25,066 bases of DNA from SYHX01 sp049317645 (lineage in GTDB: Bacteria; Bacteroidota; Bacteroidia; UBA7662), in contig JBMOHV010000025.1 in NCBI GenBank assembly GCA_049317645.1, positions 1-25,066 of the forward strand. Reading direction: 5' to 3'. Under the pieces are notes generated by a model. That model did not search any database and was not told where the DNA came from. It saw only the letters and a program-made list of their open reading frames with translations. Of the stretch, positions 1-8,534 are shown piece by piece (the first letter of the stretch is position 1; each line of letters starts with the position of its first letter). The position numbers were made by a program, and so were the translations under genes.

Positions 1-73
1 TTTCCACCCTAAAATCCTGACCCAAAGCATCCGATGCAACCTCAACCGGTTGATCACCCCAAAGAATCATGGC

Positions 74-107
74 TTTGTTGGAGAACTTATCGTGGTGCAT
101 AAGTTTG
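74..107 (+). promoter_or_regulatory. Probable Bacteroidota-type promoter for the M1 peptidase gene
   Basis: TAAGTTTG at 100-107 matches the Bacteroidota -7 element TAnnTTTG. A TTTG at 74-77, overlapping a TTG at 78-80, lies about 19-22 bases upstream, where the -33 element is expected. Transcription would begin just after position 107, upstream of the ATG at 131. This supports starting the peptidase at 131 rather than at an in-frame ATG at 50, which would precede the promoter. It is a motif match only. Confidence 0.45.
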
Positions 108-130
108 CGAAATTAAACTCCAACGCGACC

Positions 131-2698
131 ATGAGAACCCACCGGACTTTGTCTTTGCCATCCTTTCTCCTTTTGCTCCTCCTAACCCTCGTTTGGGGTG
201 CATGCCGGCCACTTAGCCAGGGCCTTCGGTCGCCTTCGGTCGCCCGAACAACAGGGCCTGCCCGTTCCGAAACCGGAAATGCGGGGCTCCAACCAGCCAA
301 AGACACCTCGGCTGATGCGGCTTGGACCACCCTGTACCGGGCCTCGAGGTCACTGGATGTGCGCCTAATCCACACGCGACTCGAGCTGCGTCCGCTCTTT
401 GAGAGTGCTCAGTTGCGCGGCAAGGCCTGGATCGAAGCTGCGGTGGGCTTTTACCCCGTTCAACAAGTGAAACTGGACGCCCAAGGTTTTGAAATCCATC
501 GTCTTTCGTTCCGTACCCTGGATGCGGATTCTACCCGGAGTCTCCAACCCCTCTACACCTACGATCGCCAAGTGGTCACTCTTAATCTACCCCGTCGCCT
601 CGAACCAGGGACTCGTTTTGAAATCCACATGGAATACACGGCATCCCCGGATTCCTTGAAAGCCGGCCCAGGCTCCGCCGCAATCCAAGGCGAAAAAGGT
701 CTTTATTTCATCCGCCCTGACTCGGTGAACCCCGACAAGCCCTGGCAGGTTTGGACCCAAGGAGAAACCGACCACAATTCTTGCTGGTTCCCCACCATCG
801 ATGCACCCAACCAAAAGACCACCCAACACATTGCCCTGACGGTCGATACTTCCATGGTCACTTTGTCGAACGGCCTTATGACTTCTTCACGCCTCAACGC
901 CGATGGAACACGAACCGACGTTTGGGAGCATCGTTTGCCGCATGCCCCTTACCTTGCGATGATTGCGGCTGGTCGTTTTGCGGTGGTCAAAGACCGTTGG
1001 CGCACGATTCCGGTACACTACTACGTCGAACCCCGCTACGCCCCGCAGGCCGAGCGCATCTTCCACCGAACCAAGGATATGCTCACTTATTATTCCCAAA
1101 AATTAGGGGTGGATTATCCCTGGTCTTCGTATCACCAAATCGCGGTGAGGGATTTCGTGTCGGGGGCGATGGAAAACACCGGGGCCGTGGTCTTTGGACA
1201 ATGGGCGCAGCGTTCCGATAGGGAATTGGTGGACGGATCGGCCGAAGGAACCGTTGCCCACGAAATGTTCCACCATTGGTTTGGAGACCTGGTTACCTGT
1301 GAAAGCTGGAGCAACCTCAGCCTCAACGAGTCTTTCGCTACCTACGGCACCCCGCTTTGGTACGAACACGCTTACGGTCCCGAAGAAGCCGATGCGGCCC
1401 TGGAGGGCAACCTGCGGGATTACTTGGCCGAATCCAAACGCAAACAGGTGGACCTCATTCGCTATTACTACGAGAACAACGAAGACATGTTTGACCGGCA
1501 CAGCTACGCCAAGGGGGGACGTATTCTTCATATGTTACGAAACGAGATTGGGGACCGCGCTTTCTTTGAATCCATCCGCCTTTATCTAACCCGTTTTTCC
1601 TATAAATCAGCCGAAATTCATGATTTTCGTTTGATTTGCGAGGAGGTTACCGGAAGGGATTTGCAGATCTTCTTTAACCAGTGGTTTTTGTCCAAGGGCC
1701 ACCCGATTGTGGACATGAACTACCGGTACGATAGTCTGAATAAACAATGTGTTTTTGAATTTCGCCAAAAACACAGCGCCTTGCCGGGGCGGACTTTTCG
1801 CCTGCCCGTTCAATTGGAATTTTATTTCTTTGATTCATCAACGGCCCGCACCGTGATCCTTGATCGAGAGGTTCAGGAGTTCCGTTTCGATTTTCCTCGA
1901 CCCGTTTGGACGGGGCATAACCTGGGGCGGATTTTGTTGTGTGAATACAACGATGGCCGCACCTTTGATGAATTTGTCCAACAATTTAGGGGTTCACCCT
2001 TTTATTACGACCGCAAAAGAGCCTTCGAGGCCCTTGTGCAGAACGCTCAACGCTTTTGGGGGGCCTGGTCCGACCCCAATCGCATGACCGAAGCCGTTAC
2101 CTACCAAGACCTGATGGCGAGAGCCTTTCGCGATCCTTCGCCGGTCATTCGGGGTCTGGCCGCCGATGCAATTCCGGCCTCTTTGCTAAAACAGGACGCC
2201 CTGCTCTATGGTTTGCTCGTACGCACGGCCGAAAAAGACATCCGTTCCCAGGTACGTCAAAAAGCTTTGCTCAAATTAATTGAAACCGCCGATTCAGGGA
2301 AAGCGCTACCGCTTGGTTGGTTGGAACAAAAAATAGCCACCGATTCCTCCCTTTTGGTAACGGCGGCGGCCCTGCGCCCCATCGCCAAAACCAATCCCAA
2401 TCAAGCAGAAGAAATTGCGCAAGGGCTTCAAAACGAAAGCAGTATGGTGGGTGCGCTGTTTGGGTTTTATGCCGATTTTGGTCAAGAAACAACCCTTCAA
2501 TACCTCGAAAAAAGTCTTATGCAGTTGCGTGATTCCCGTTCGTTGAGGCAATACCCAACGTGGCTCAAGGATTACAACCGGGCGATCCTGCGACTAAACC
2601 AAAAAGAAAGGGGGTTGGCTTTTTATGAAAAACTAAAGCTTCACCCTTCGGCCCGAATTCGAACACTGGCCGCAGAAAACCTAAGTGGACTTCGTTAA
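131..2698 (+). CDS. M1 family zinc aminopeptidase, lipoprotein
   Basis: Predicted 855-residue metallo-aminopeptidase that would remove N-terminal residues from peptides, probably anchored in the envelope. The catalytic signature is complete. A GAMEN exopeptidase motif lies at residues 345-349. The zinc site HExxH is H377-E378-H381 with the third ligand E400 in NESFATY. A likely transition-state tyrosine is Y459, in SYAKGG. The N-terminus from the ATG at 131 is a hydrophobic leader ending in WGAC, a lipoprotein-like cleavage site, followed by a Ser/Thr/Pro-rich linker. The region after about residue 620 looks helical and HEAT-like, as in other M1 enzymes. The frame is also open from an ATG at 50, but that start would bury the signal peptide and precede the promoter-like site. 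The 3' end overlaps the convergent SprT-like gene by 18 bases. Family assignment is secure; the substrate is not known. Confidence 0.93.
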   Translation: MRTHRTLSLPSFLLLLLLTLVWGACRPLSQGLRSPSVARTTGPARSETGNAGLQPAKDTSADAAWTTLYRASRSLDVRLIHTRLELRPLFESAQLRGKAWIEAAVGFYPVQQVKLDAQGFEIHRLSFRTLDADSTRSLQPLYTYDRQVVTLNLPRRLEPGTRFEIHMEYTASPDSLKAGPGSAAIQGEKGLYFIRPDSVNPDKPWQVWTQGETDHNSCWFPTIDAPNQKTTQHIALTVDTSMVTLSNGLMTSSRLNADGTRTDVWEHRLPHAPYLAMIAAGRFAVVKDRWRTIPVHYYVEPRYAPQAERIFHRTKDMLTYYSQKLGVDYPWSSYHQIAVRDFVSGAMENTGAVVFGQWAQRSDRELVDGSAEGTVAHEMFHHWFGDLVTCESWSNLSLNESFATYGTPLWYEHAYGPEEADAALEGNLRDYLAESKRKQVDLIRYYYENNEDMFDRHSYAKGGRILHMLRNEIGDRAFFESIRLYLTRFSYKSAEIHDFRLICEEVTGRDLQIFFNQWFLSKGHPIVDMNYRYDSLNKQCVFEFRQKHSALPGRTFRLPVQLEFYFFDSSTARTVILDREVQEFRFDFPRPVWTGHNLGRILLCEYNDGRTFDEFVQQFRGSPFYYDRKRAFEALVQNAQRFWGAWSDPNRMTEAVTYQDLMARAFRDPSPVIRGLAADAIPASLLKQDALLYGLLVRTAEKDIRSQVRQKALLKLIETADSGKALPLGWLEQKIATDSSLLVTAAALRPIAKTNPNQAEEIAQGLQNESSMVGALFGFYADFGQETTLQYLEKSLMQLRDSRSLRQYPTWLKDYNRAILRLNQKERGLAFYEKLKLHPSARIRTLAAENLSGLR
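223..242 (+). repeat. 10-bp perfect tandem duplication
   Basis: Two adjacent exact copies of CCTTCGGTCG lie in the low-complexity linker just after the lipoprotein signal of the M1 peptidase. The unit is not a multiple of three, so loss or gain of one copy would shift the frame. Confidence 0.8.
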
Positions 2699-3340
2699 TT
2701 CGTTCAAAGGGCGAACCAACAAGCTTTGGTGTATAACATAATAAGCACCGCCGGGTATCCGGCGGCAGCGATAACGCGTTCGGCCTTTGGGTCCCTTTTC
2801 AAAAACCATGCCGGCTTTGGTTTCGAAGCGAGCGCCTTGTTCCAGGGTTTCCAGGGTTAGCCAGCCCTCTTCTTGACCCTCAAACTGTCGCAACCATTCC
2901 ATGAGCTCGGGTTGGGCACAGCCCGAAACCTGCGGTTGTCGCATGGCGCGGCGCAGAGGACCGTGCATCGCTTCGGGAAAATAGCCCCTTCGGATGGCGC
3001 CGTGAACTAACCGGGCATAGGCAGCCGCCCATTCCGGACCGTGGGGTCGGACTCGGGGTCCGCTTTCAACCCAGGTCAAAAGATGGGCGTATTCGTGCAA
3101 AAAAATCAAAAGAAAACTGAGCGGGCGGAGGTTGGCATTGAGCGTGATAACGTGGCCTTTTTGGCGCCATGGCGGACGATAATCCGCGTATTTGGAGCTT
3201 CTTTCCCGAGTGATCACCAGTTCCACGCCATGGACCACCAGCAATTGGGCCACCCATACGGCGGCTTCTTCGCTCATATAAGCCAGCAGGGGCTTAATGA
3301 GGGGCGTCAGGCTGCTTCGATTCTTGTAATCCTGCTCCAC
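2681..3340 (-). CDS. SprT-like zinc metalloprotein
   Basis: A 219-residue protein with an SprT-like zinc-metallopeptidase core. The motif HEYAH is at residues 82-86, with a downstream histidine H100 in PHGPEW as the probable third zinc ligand. This HExxH plus later His layout is typical of the SprT/Spartan-like family. The C-terminal half has a short basic stretch (GPKGRTRYRCRR) but no clear four-Cys zinc ribbon; only two cysteines were noticed, C141 in SGCAQ and the one in YRCRR. The start is GTG at 3340, seven bases after the feoB stop codon, so it is probably the last gene of the feo transcript. The end overlaps the convergent M1 peptidase by 18 bases. The cellular role of bacterial SprT proteins is poorly defined and the link to iron transport is positional only. 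Confidence 0.82.
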   Translation of the reverse strand: MEQDYKNRSSLTPLIKPLLAYMSEEAAVWVAQLLVVHGVELVITRERSSKYADYRPPWRQKGHVITLNANLRPLSFLLIFLHEYAHLLTWVESGPRVRPHGPEWAAAYARLVHGAIRRGYFPEAMHGPLRRAMRQPQVSGCAQPELMEWLRQFEGQEEGWLTLETLEQGARFETKAGMVFEKGPKGRTRYRCRRIPGGAYYVIHQSLLVRPLNELTKST

Positions 3341-3347
3341 GACGATC

Positions 3348-5360
3348 TCAAAGACTCCATTGATAAACCGCCAGGCTGGCCAAATAAGCCAAAGCGCTGA
3401 GGTAAAACAACTGAATCAGCGGCCATTTCCAGGAGCGGGTTTCCTGCCTGGTGGCGGCTACGGTACTCATGCACTGAAGGGCAAAGGCATAAAAAACCAA
3501 CAAAGACCAAACAGTGGCCCGGTTAAACAAGGGCTCCTTGCTCCCTTCCACCGTGTCTTTTTGCATTCGCTCTTTGAGTTGGAGTTGATTCCCATCCTCG
3601 TTGGGGTCCCCTTCCAGCCCGTAAATCGTCGCCATGGTTCCTACAAAAACTTCACGTGCCGCAAAAGAGGTCACCAAGGCAATCCCAATTTTCCAATCAA
3701 AGCCCAAAGGCCGTATGGCCGGTTCCAACGCCTTTCCCAAAACGCCCGCATAGCTTTTTTCCAAGGCGGGGGGGGGCGCTTTTCCCGTCAGAGTTTCGCT
3801 GATTTTGTACCCCGGCCCAAAGCTGGCTAATACCCATAACAACAGAGAAACAATCACAATCACCTTGCCGGCACCTTGCACAAAATTCAAACAATAACGC
3901 AATGGAACCTGCCATAAGTTTCGAGAAACAGGCCATTGATAAGCAGGAATTTCCAGCATAAAATACGAAGGCCCTTTTTCGCGAATCCAGAATTTCATGA
4001 CCAAGGCCGACAACACAGCCGCAACCACCCCCATCAGGTAAAGACCCATCATGGTCAGCCCTTGCAAGCTAAAAATTCCGAGGATATAGCCCTCTGGGAC
4101 CGCAAATTGAATCAAAAGCGCATAAACCGGCAAGCGCGCACTGCAGCTCATCAGCGGCAGAATCATGATCGTGGACAGGCGTTCCTTCCAAGAAACAATG
4201 TTACGAGTGGCTGCTATGGCGGGTACAGCACAGGCAAAACCGCCCAGCATCGGGACAATGGATTTGCCGTTAAGGCCTATTTTTTTGAGGTTGCGGTCCA
4301 TCAAATAACTAACACGGGCCATGTACCCGCTCTCCTCCAACAAAACCAAAAACAAAAACAGTAAGAAAATCTGAGGCACAAAAACCAAAACACCTCCAAT
4401 ACCAGGCATGAGTCCCTTGGTCACCAAATGACTCAGCGCTGTTGACCGGGGTTCCAAAATTTGACGCAGGTTTTCACCGGCCCATAACATGATATTTTCA
4501 ATAAAATCCATGGGATAGGAGGCCCAAGCAAATAGGGCCTGAAACATCAAGGCCATCACCGCAACAAAAACAAGGATTCCGCCAACCGGATGCAGCAAAA
4601 CCAGATCGGGGCCGTTGGGTAGGGCCGCTTTGGCTTTGGTTTCGTGCAGGGGACAGGTTTTGAGGGATTGATTGATGCGGCGGTACCGGTCGATGGTCTC
4701 GGCTGAATGACGGGCCCTAACTGCGGCACTAGCCGTGTTTTGGGCTTCCAGGCCCTGCCCAAAGACTTGATTCCAAGACGCCGCCCAGTTGCCAGGTTCG
4801 TTGGACGCCGCCCCGTTGCTCGGTTCGTTGGACGCGGTCGGATGACCGGCCTCCGAAAGCCTTTGGTCAAAGGCTTTGGACACCTCTTTCAGCCCCAGCC
4901 CTTTGCGAGCATCGCAGACCAAGGCTTTGATATTCATTTCATTCTCAAACCATTGCACCACCCCTTTCATACCCGGGCTGGCCACACGGTCGCATTTATT
5001 CAAAACGACTTGCATCTTCAAACCCAATTCTTGAATTTGACTAATAAGTAGCATGCTTCTGTTGAGGTTGGCCGCATCCACAACGACGACAACCAAGGTG
5101 GGTAGGCCCTCACTGGCCGCTTGTACCAAAACCTGGCAGGCCACCCATTCATCCTGAGATTGAGGGTAAAGGCTGTACGTGCCAGGCAAATCCACCAAAA
5201 CCGATTTGCCGACCGTTCGAAGTTCGATTTCGGCCTGAAGGCTTTCGACTGTAACCCCGGGGAAATTGGCGGTTTTGTGGTGTAATCCGGTCAGGGCATT
5301 GAAAAGCGTGCTCTTCCCGGAATTCGGGTTACCGGCCAAATAAATTCGAGGCAAACTCAT
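3348..5360 (-). CDS. feoB: Ferrous iron transporter FeoB
   Basis: A 670-residue inner-membrane Fe(II) transporter with an N-terminal GTPase domain. The G motifs are G1 GNPNSGKS (residues 10-17), the G2 threonine region FPGVTVE (33-39), G3 DLPG (57-60) and G4 NKCD (121-124). The membrane part contains the FeoB gate signatures, including CAVPAIAATR and a later FAAREVFVGTMATIYG segment, among multiple hydrophobic spans. The start is the ATG at 5358-5360, which overlaps the feoA stop as ATGA. An upstream in-frame start at 5414 would run 54 bases into feoA and is not needed. The linker between GTPase and membrane domains has a nine-residue tandem repeat, and a run of nine C on the coding strand encodes three prolines. 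The protein is shorter than E. coli FeoB but all core elements are present. Confidence 0.96.
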   Translation of the reverse strand: MSLPRIYLAGNPNSGKSTLFNALTGLHHKTANFPGVTVESLQAEIELRTVGKSVLVDLPGTYSLYPQSQDEWVACQVLVQAASEGLPTLVVVVVDAANLNRSMLLISQIQELGLKMQVVLNKCDRVASPGMKGVVQWFENEMNIKALVCDARKGLGLKEVSKAFDQRLSEAGHPTASNEPSNGAASNEPGNWAASWNQVFGQGLEAQNTASAAVRARHSAETIDRYRRINQSLKTCPLHETKAKAALPNGPDLVLLHPVGGILVFVAVMALMFQALFAWASYPMDFIENIMLWAGENLRQILEPRSTALSHLVTKGLMPGIGGVLVFVPQIFLLFLFLVLLEESGYMARVSYLMDRNLKKIGLNGKSIVPMLGGFACAVPAIAATRNIVSWKERLSTIMILPLMSCSARLPVYALLIQFAVPEGYILGIFSLQGLTMMGLYLMGVVAAVLSALVMKFWIREKGPSYFMLEIPAYQWPVSRNLWQVPLRYCLNFVQGAGKVIVIVSLLLWVLASFGPGYKISETLTGKAPPPALEKSYAGVLGKALEPAIRPLGFDWKIGIALVTSFAAREVFVGTMATIYGLEGDPNEDGNQLQLKERMQKDTVEGSKEPLFNRATVWSLLVFYAFALQCMSTVAATRQETRSWKWPLIQLFYLSALAYLASLAVYQWSL
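3768..3776. repeat. Homopolymer of nine G/C in feoB
   Basis: Nine consecutive G on the plus strand (C on the coding strand) encode Pro-Pro-Pro in the sequence KAPPPALEK of FeoB. It is the longest G/C homopolymer noticed in the window. A one-base slip would truncate the transporter. Confidence 0.9.
4777..4835 (-). repeat. 27-bp tandem repeat in the feoB linker
   Basis: Two 27-base units (4777-4803 and 4804-4830) differ at three positions, and the next five bases begin a third unit. They encode two nine-residue units, SNEPSNGAA and SNEPGNWAA, between the FeoB GTPase domain and the first membrane segment. The repeat keeps the reading frame. Confidence 0.85.
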
Positions 5361-5632
5361 GGTTCCTGAGAATTCCACAAATTGCGCAAGGGGGTATCTC
5401 CCCACGATACCCAAACAGCGGCTGCTTCACGGGACCGCAAACCCAGTACGTATTCCATCACCTTGATAGCCAAAGGGTCGCCGCTTGCTGCGCGGTGTAC
5501 AATTTCTAATTTCTCTCCAGGCAAACATCCCATTTCCATCAATTTGAGAGACAGGTCGCTTTCGTCCAAGCGAACGACCAAAAGCGGAACGCCCATAGGG
5601 GCTTGGTCTAAACTTCCTTCACGCTGAGGCAT
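5357..5632 (-). CDS. feoA: FeoA, SH3-like accessory protein of ferrous iron transport
   Basis: A 91-residue FeoA-domain protein, a small cytosolic SH3-like beta barrel thought to support the FeoB transporter. The family pattern is visible in the middle: a hydrophobic strand, then LMEMGCLPGEKLEIV, then a DPLAIKVMEYVLGLR segment ending in residues that precede the last strand. FeoA is often fused to FeoB in Bacteroidota; here it is a separate gene whose TGA overlaps the feoB ATG by four bases, which suggests coupled translation. It starts four bases after the stop of the small lipoprotein gene, so the two are probably co-transcribed. The 12 residues before the domain are short and unremarkable. 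Confidence 0.9.
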   Translation of the reverse strand: MPQREGSLDQAPMGVPLLVVRLDESDLSLKLMEMGCLPGEKLEIVHRAASGDPLAIKVMEYVLGLRSREAAAVWVSWGDTPLRNLWNSQEP

Positions 5633-5636
5633 ACGA

Positions 5637-5858
5637 TCAACTTAAGATAGAGGTTGGTACGGACGCAGCGTTAACGGCTGTTGGATAGGGGATGGACGGC
5701 GAGTTCCACCCAATGGAAGGACAGTTGCATTTTTTGTTACGGCCTTTGCGTCGACTCGAACAGCCTTGGTTGGCCATTAGCCCCCAAAGCAGGAGTACGA
5801 TCAAAAGAGGGAGGGCCAAAGGCTTCCGATTTAATGGGCGATGAGGTTTAAATAACAT
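5637..5858 (-). CDS. Small Cys-containing lipoprotein of unknown function, upstream of feoA
   Basis: A predicted 73-residue protein starting at the ATG at 5856-5858. A basic N-terminus and a hydrophobic stretch (residues about 13-28) precede Cys33 in NQGC. This resembles a lipoprotein signal, although the residues before the cysteine fit the classical lipobox poorly. A very basic patch SRRKGRNKK follows, then a CNCP motif (C44, C46) and a Ser/Pro/Ala-rich tail. No family is recognised. The gene lies 63 bases after the murF-alr stop and four bases before feoA. The CxC pair next to a basic patch could bind metal, but that is inference from position. The frame is open further upstream to an ATG at 5909, but those extra residues would displace the signal sequence. 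Confidence 0.6.
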   Translation of the reverse strand: MLFKPHRPLNRKPLALPLLIVLLLWGLMANQGCSSRRKGRNKKCNCPSIGWNSPSIPYPTAVNAASVPTSILS

Positions 5859-5906
5859 TGAATAAACGAATCGGGCGGGGCTTCTGCCTTGTTTTCTATC
5901 GGGTCC

Positions 5907-5914
5907 CAAAAATA
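5907..5914 (-). promoter_or_regulatory. Possible -7 promoter element before the lipoprotein-feoAB genes
   Basis: On the minus strand these bases read TATTTTTG, a match to TAnnTTTG, about 50 bases upstream of the small lipoprotein ATG. No TTTG was found at the expected upstream distance, so this is a weak candidate. If real it would let feoAB be transcribed apart from murF-alr. Confidence 0.25.
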
Positions 5915-5921
5915 ACCGCTC

Positions 5922-8510
5922 TTAACCCCGAATGTACACCCGCTGCACTCTTGGGGACAAACCGGTCAAAATTTCATAGGGAATGGTTCCAGCGGCTTCG
6001 GCCCAGGCCCTGACATCGCGGGCATTGCTCCACAGCAAAACCTCGTCCCCCACAGCGGCCCGCACATCGGTCAGATCCACCAAACAAAAATCCATGCTAA
6101 TACGACCTATCGTCGGTACCGTACAACCATTGATCTCAAAAAATACGCGCCCCAGCCCCAAGGCCCGGGGTAAACCATCCGCGTAACCAACTGGCAAAAC
6201 CCCCACGATGCCATCACGCGCCATCACGCCCTGATTGCCGTAGCCCAAGGTTTGTCCCTTCGCTAGGCGATGCGTTTGGGCCAACGTGGTTTTGAAACGA
6301 GCCAAGGGTTTTAGCCGTTCCTGCAGCCGGGTCGTTGGTTCCAGCCCATACAGACCCAGTCCCAAACGAACCATGTCGCCTTGGTATTCGTTGAATCGAA
6401 GAATCCCGGCGGTATTCAAAGCATGCACCCAGGGTCTGTACCTCAATCGCTGCTCAAAAGCATGGACAAATTCCAGCAGGCTTTTCCATTGCCTTGCACT
6501 AAAAGCGTCCTGGCCCGGATCCTCCGAAGAGGTAAGGTGGGTGTAAATGCTGCGAACTCGTAATTTTTCTGGGTCTTGAGCCAACAAATCAAGGGCTTCA
6601 TCCAAATCCTCGGCCCCCAAACCCAGGCGTCGCATCCCGGTATCGATGGGAATATGAAAAAAAGAAGGGGACCTGGGGGACTTGCTCCAACGCCTTATTT
6701 CTTCCAAGGAATACAAATCCGGTTCCAAACCGTATTGAATCACCGTATCGGTGGATGTGGGACCGCTGTTCATCACCAGGATCGGCGTTTGGATTCCTCC
6801 TCGACGGAGTTCGATTCCTTCGCCGGCCGTCGCGACCGCCAAATAATCGGCACCGGCCTCTTGAAGGACCCTGGCAATTTCAACACTTCCACTGCCATAA
6901 GCCCCGGCTTTGACCATCACCATGCTACGAACCCCCGGATGATTGAGGGAACGAAAGATGCCATAGTTGTGCCGAACGGCTTCCAAATCGATTTCCAAAA
7001 CGGTTTGATGCCCCTGTACCAATAATTTTTGTTCAATGCGTTCAAACCCAAATTTTCGAGCCCCTTTGAGCAAAACACAGGCATGTTCGCTTTGATCCAG
7101 GGGCCATTTTAGAAGAAATTCTTCGGTGTCATCAAAAACTTGGACGCTTTGCGTTGGGCTGGATGGCCATACCACCCGTCGCCAATTTTCTCCAACCAAA
7201 TACAATCGCTTCCAAGGATAGCGATGGAGTATTTGAATAAATGGAAGGAAGGGGTCTTGATAACCGGTACCATGGTTAGAAGACTTTGAAGAATCGGGTT
7301 CGGACAAAATGATGAGGCCCTCCGAGTCTCCTACTTGCAAAGCCCATTCGCGCATGGCCAACTGAAAGGAATCGGCATCCAAACTATAACTATCATTTAA
7401 CAAACGACAAGAGCCGGGTATTTCCTTGATTTCCATGCGCATAGGCAGGGTCTGCAGCATCGCGCAACGGGGAGCCCATTCGTTGTTCCAAAGCCCACCG
7501 GCCGCAATCATTAAAACGGCTCCTGTCATGTTTTCCAAAACGGCCTCGCCACGACCGGCCACCTCAAAGCGAAGAGTCCTTTGGCCCTCCGATTGAAGTT
7601 CGCACAGCGTGCTGCCGTTTTCTGTAACACTTTTTGTAACAAGTTTCCAAAGAACCCATCGCTCGCGGGCTACGCCCTCCGATTCCAATTCGCGAAACCA
7701 ATCATCTTCATCCTTGTCATCGGTCCACCAATGAAAAACGGTATTCGAACTTCGCAACACCGTTTCTTTCCATACCGACCTATGCGAGGCATTGGAGTCC
7801 AATCGGGCCACCACCCAATCACAGCCTTCAAAAAGTAATAATTTTTCCTGCAGCTTCTGGGCCATTCCGTCAAAGCCCTCCCGGTGAGCCTCCCCAAAAT
7901 GGGTGAGCAGGCCTCCTTGGGGGACTAAAATTTGAGCCAAGGGGCTCATTTCCCCTTTTTGAGAAATGCCGGCTTCAAAAATCCCCAAATCCTGTCCTGC
8001 TTTGAGGCCGAGGACGGACAAGGGTAGACCCAATTGAGAATTAAAGCTTCCCGGGGTTTTGGCAAACGCGACACGGCTTTGAATGAGCTCAGCGATCCAT
8101 TCTTTGACCTGGGTTTTGCCATTGGAACCTGTAATGGCCCAAACCGGGCCACCCCAGCAGCGCCTATGTTCCGCGGCCAAGCTCTGCAAGGCCTTCAATG
8201 GGTCGGGAACCGCTAATACGGCCAGGTTAGGATCCGCGGAAGGCCATTCGTAATGCACCCCCTGGCGGACCAAAAAAACCCGTATTCCGATTCGATAAGC
8301 TTCCCCCAAAAAAGCATGACCATCCCGCGTTTTGTTTTCGCCGGCCAAGGCCAAAAAAAGAGCTCCTTCGGGGTTGGTGCAACGGCGTGTATCAAAAACC
8401 CATTCTTGCACCTGCCTGTCGTTGGCATGCCCGCGGAGAAGCCATTGCGAACCCTTCACCGTGGAAGCGATGCGTTGCAAATTCCAGGAAAGATCGTCTG
8501 TAATATTCAT
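5922..8510 (-). CDS. Bifunctional UDP-MurNAc-tripeptide:D-Ala-D-Ala ligase / alanine racemase (MurF-Alr fusion)
   Basis: An 862-residue fusion of two enzymes of D-alanine use in peptidoglycan synthesis, an arrangement characteristic of Bacteroidota. Residues 1 to about 495 are a MurF-type Mur ligase. FDTRR and LFLALAGE lie in the N-domain, the ATP loop GSNGKT is at 128-133, and a modified DSYSLDADSF sits where other MurF proteins have DSYNANP. Residues from about 503 to the end are a fold-type III alanine racemase. The PLP lysine is K534 in MVKAGAYGSG, followed by a GYGN segment and VGYADGLPR, then RISMDFCLVDL. The racemase makes D-Ala from L-Ala, and the ligase adds D-Ala-D-Ala to the UDP-linked tripeptide. 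The start is the ATG at 8508-8510; the frame is open 53 codons further, but that would cross into recX. It is divergent from recX with only 24 bases between. Confidence 0.95.
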   Translation of the reverse strand: MNITDDLSWNLQRIASTVKGSQWLLRGHANDRQVQEWVFDTRRCTNPEGALFLALAGENKTRDGHAFLGEAYRIGIRVFLVRQGVHYEWPSADPNLAVLAVPDPLKALQSLAAEHRRCWGGPVWAITGSNGKTQVKEWIAELIQSRVAFAKTPGSFNSQLGLPLSVLGLKAGQDLGIFEAGISQKGEMSPLAQILVPQGGLLTHFGEAHREGFDGMAQKLQEKLLLFEGCDWVVARLDSNASHRSVWKETVLRSSNTVFHWWTDDKDEDDWFRELESEGVARERWVLWKLVTKSVTENGSTLCELQSEGQRTLRFEVAGRGEAVLENMTGAVLMIAAGGLWNNEWAPRCAMLQTLPMRMEIKEIPGSCRLLNDSYSLDADSFQLAMREWALQVGDSEGLIILSEPDSSKSSNHGTGYQDPFLPFIQILHRYPWKRLYLVGENWRRVVWPSSPTQSVQVFDDTEEFLLKWPLDQSEHACVLLKGARKFGFERIEQKLLVQGHQTVLEIDLEAVRHNYGIFRSLNHPGVRSMVMVKAGAYGSGSVEIARVLQEAGADYLAVATAGEGIELRRGGIQTPILVMNSGPTSTDTVIQYGLEPDLYSLEEIRRWSKSPRSPSFFHIPIDTGMRRLGLGAEDLDEALDLLAQDPEKLRVRSIYTHLTSSEDPGQDAFSARQWKSLLEFVHAFEQRLRYRPWVHALNTAGILRFNEYQGDMVRLGLGLYGLEPTTRLQERLKPLARFKTTLAQTHRLAKGQTLGYGNQGVMARDGIVGVLPVGYADGLPRALGLGRVFFEINGCTVPTIGRISMDFCLVDLTDVRAAVGDEVLLWSNARDVRAWAEAAGTIPYEILTGLSPRVQRVYIRG

Positions 8511-8534
8511 GGGATTGGGTAAAAATACCGAAAT

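Noticed and set aside
1103..1531. A 142-codon minus-strand open frame inside the M1 peptidase gene.
   Set aside because: It is antisense to the zinc-binding core of a clearly coding gene, with no recognisable domain.
3360..3830. A 156-codon plus-strand open frame antisense to feoB.
   Set aside because: It has low-complexity composition and lies opposite a well-supported membrane protein gene, so it is a shadow frame.
5361..5414. An N-terminal extension of feoB by 18 codons.
   Set aside because: The added residues are out of family and come from the feoA coding region; the ATGA overlap start fits the GTPase domain.
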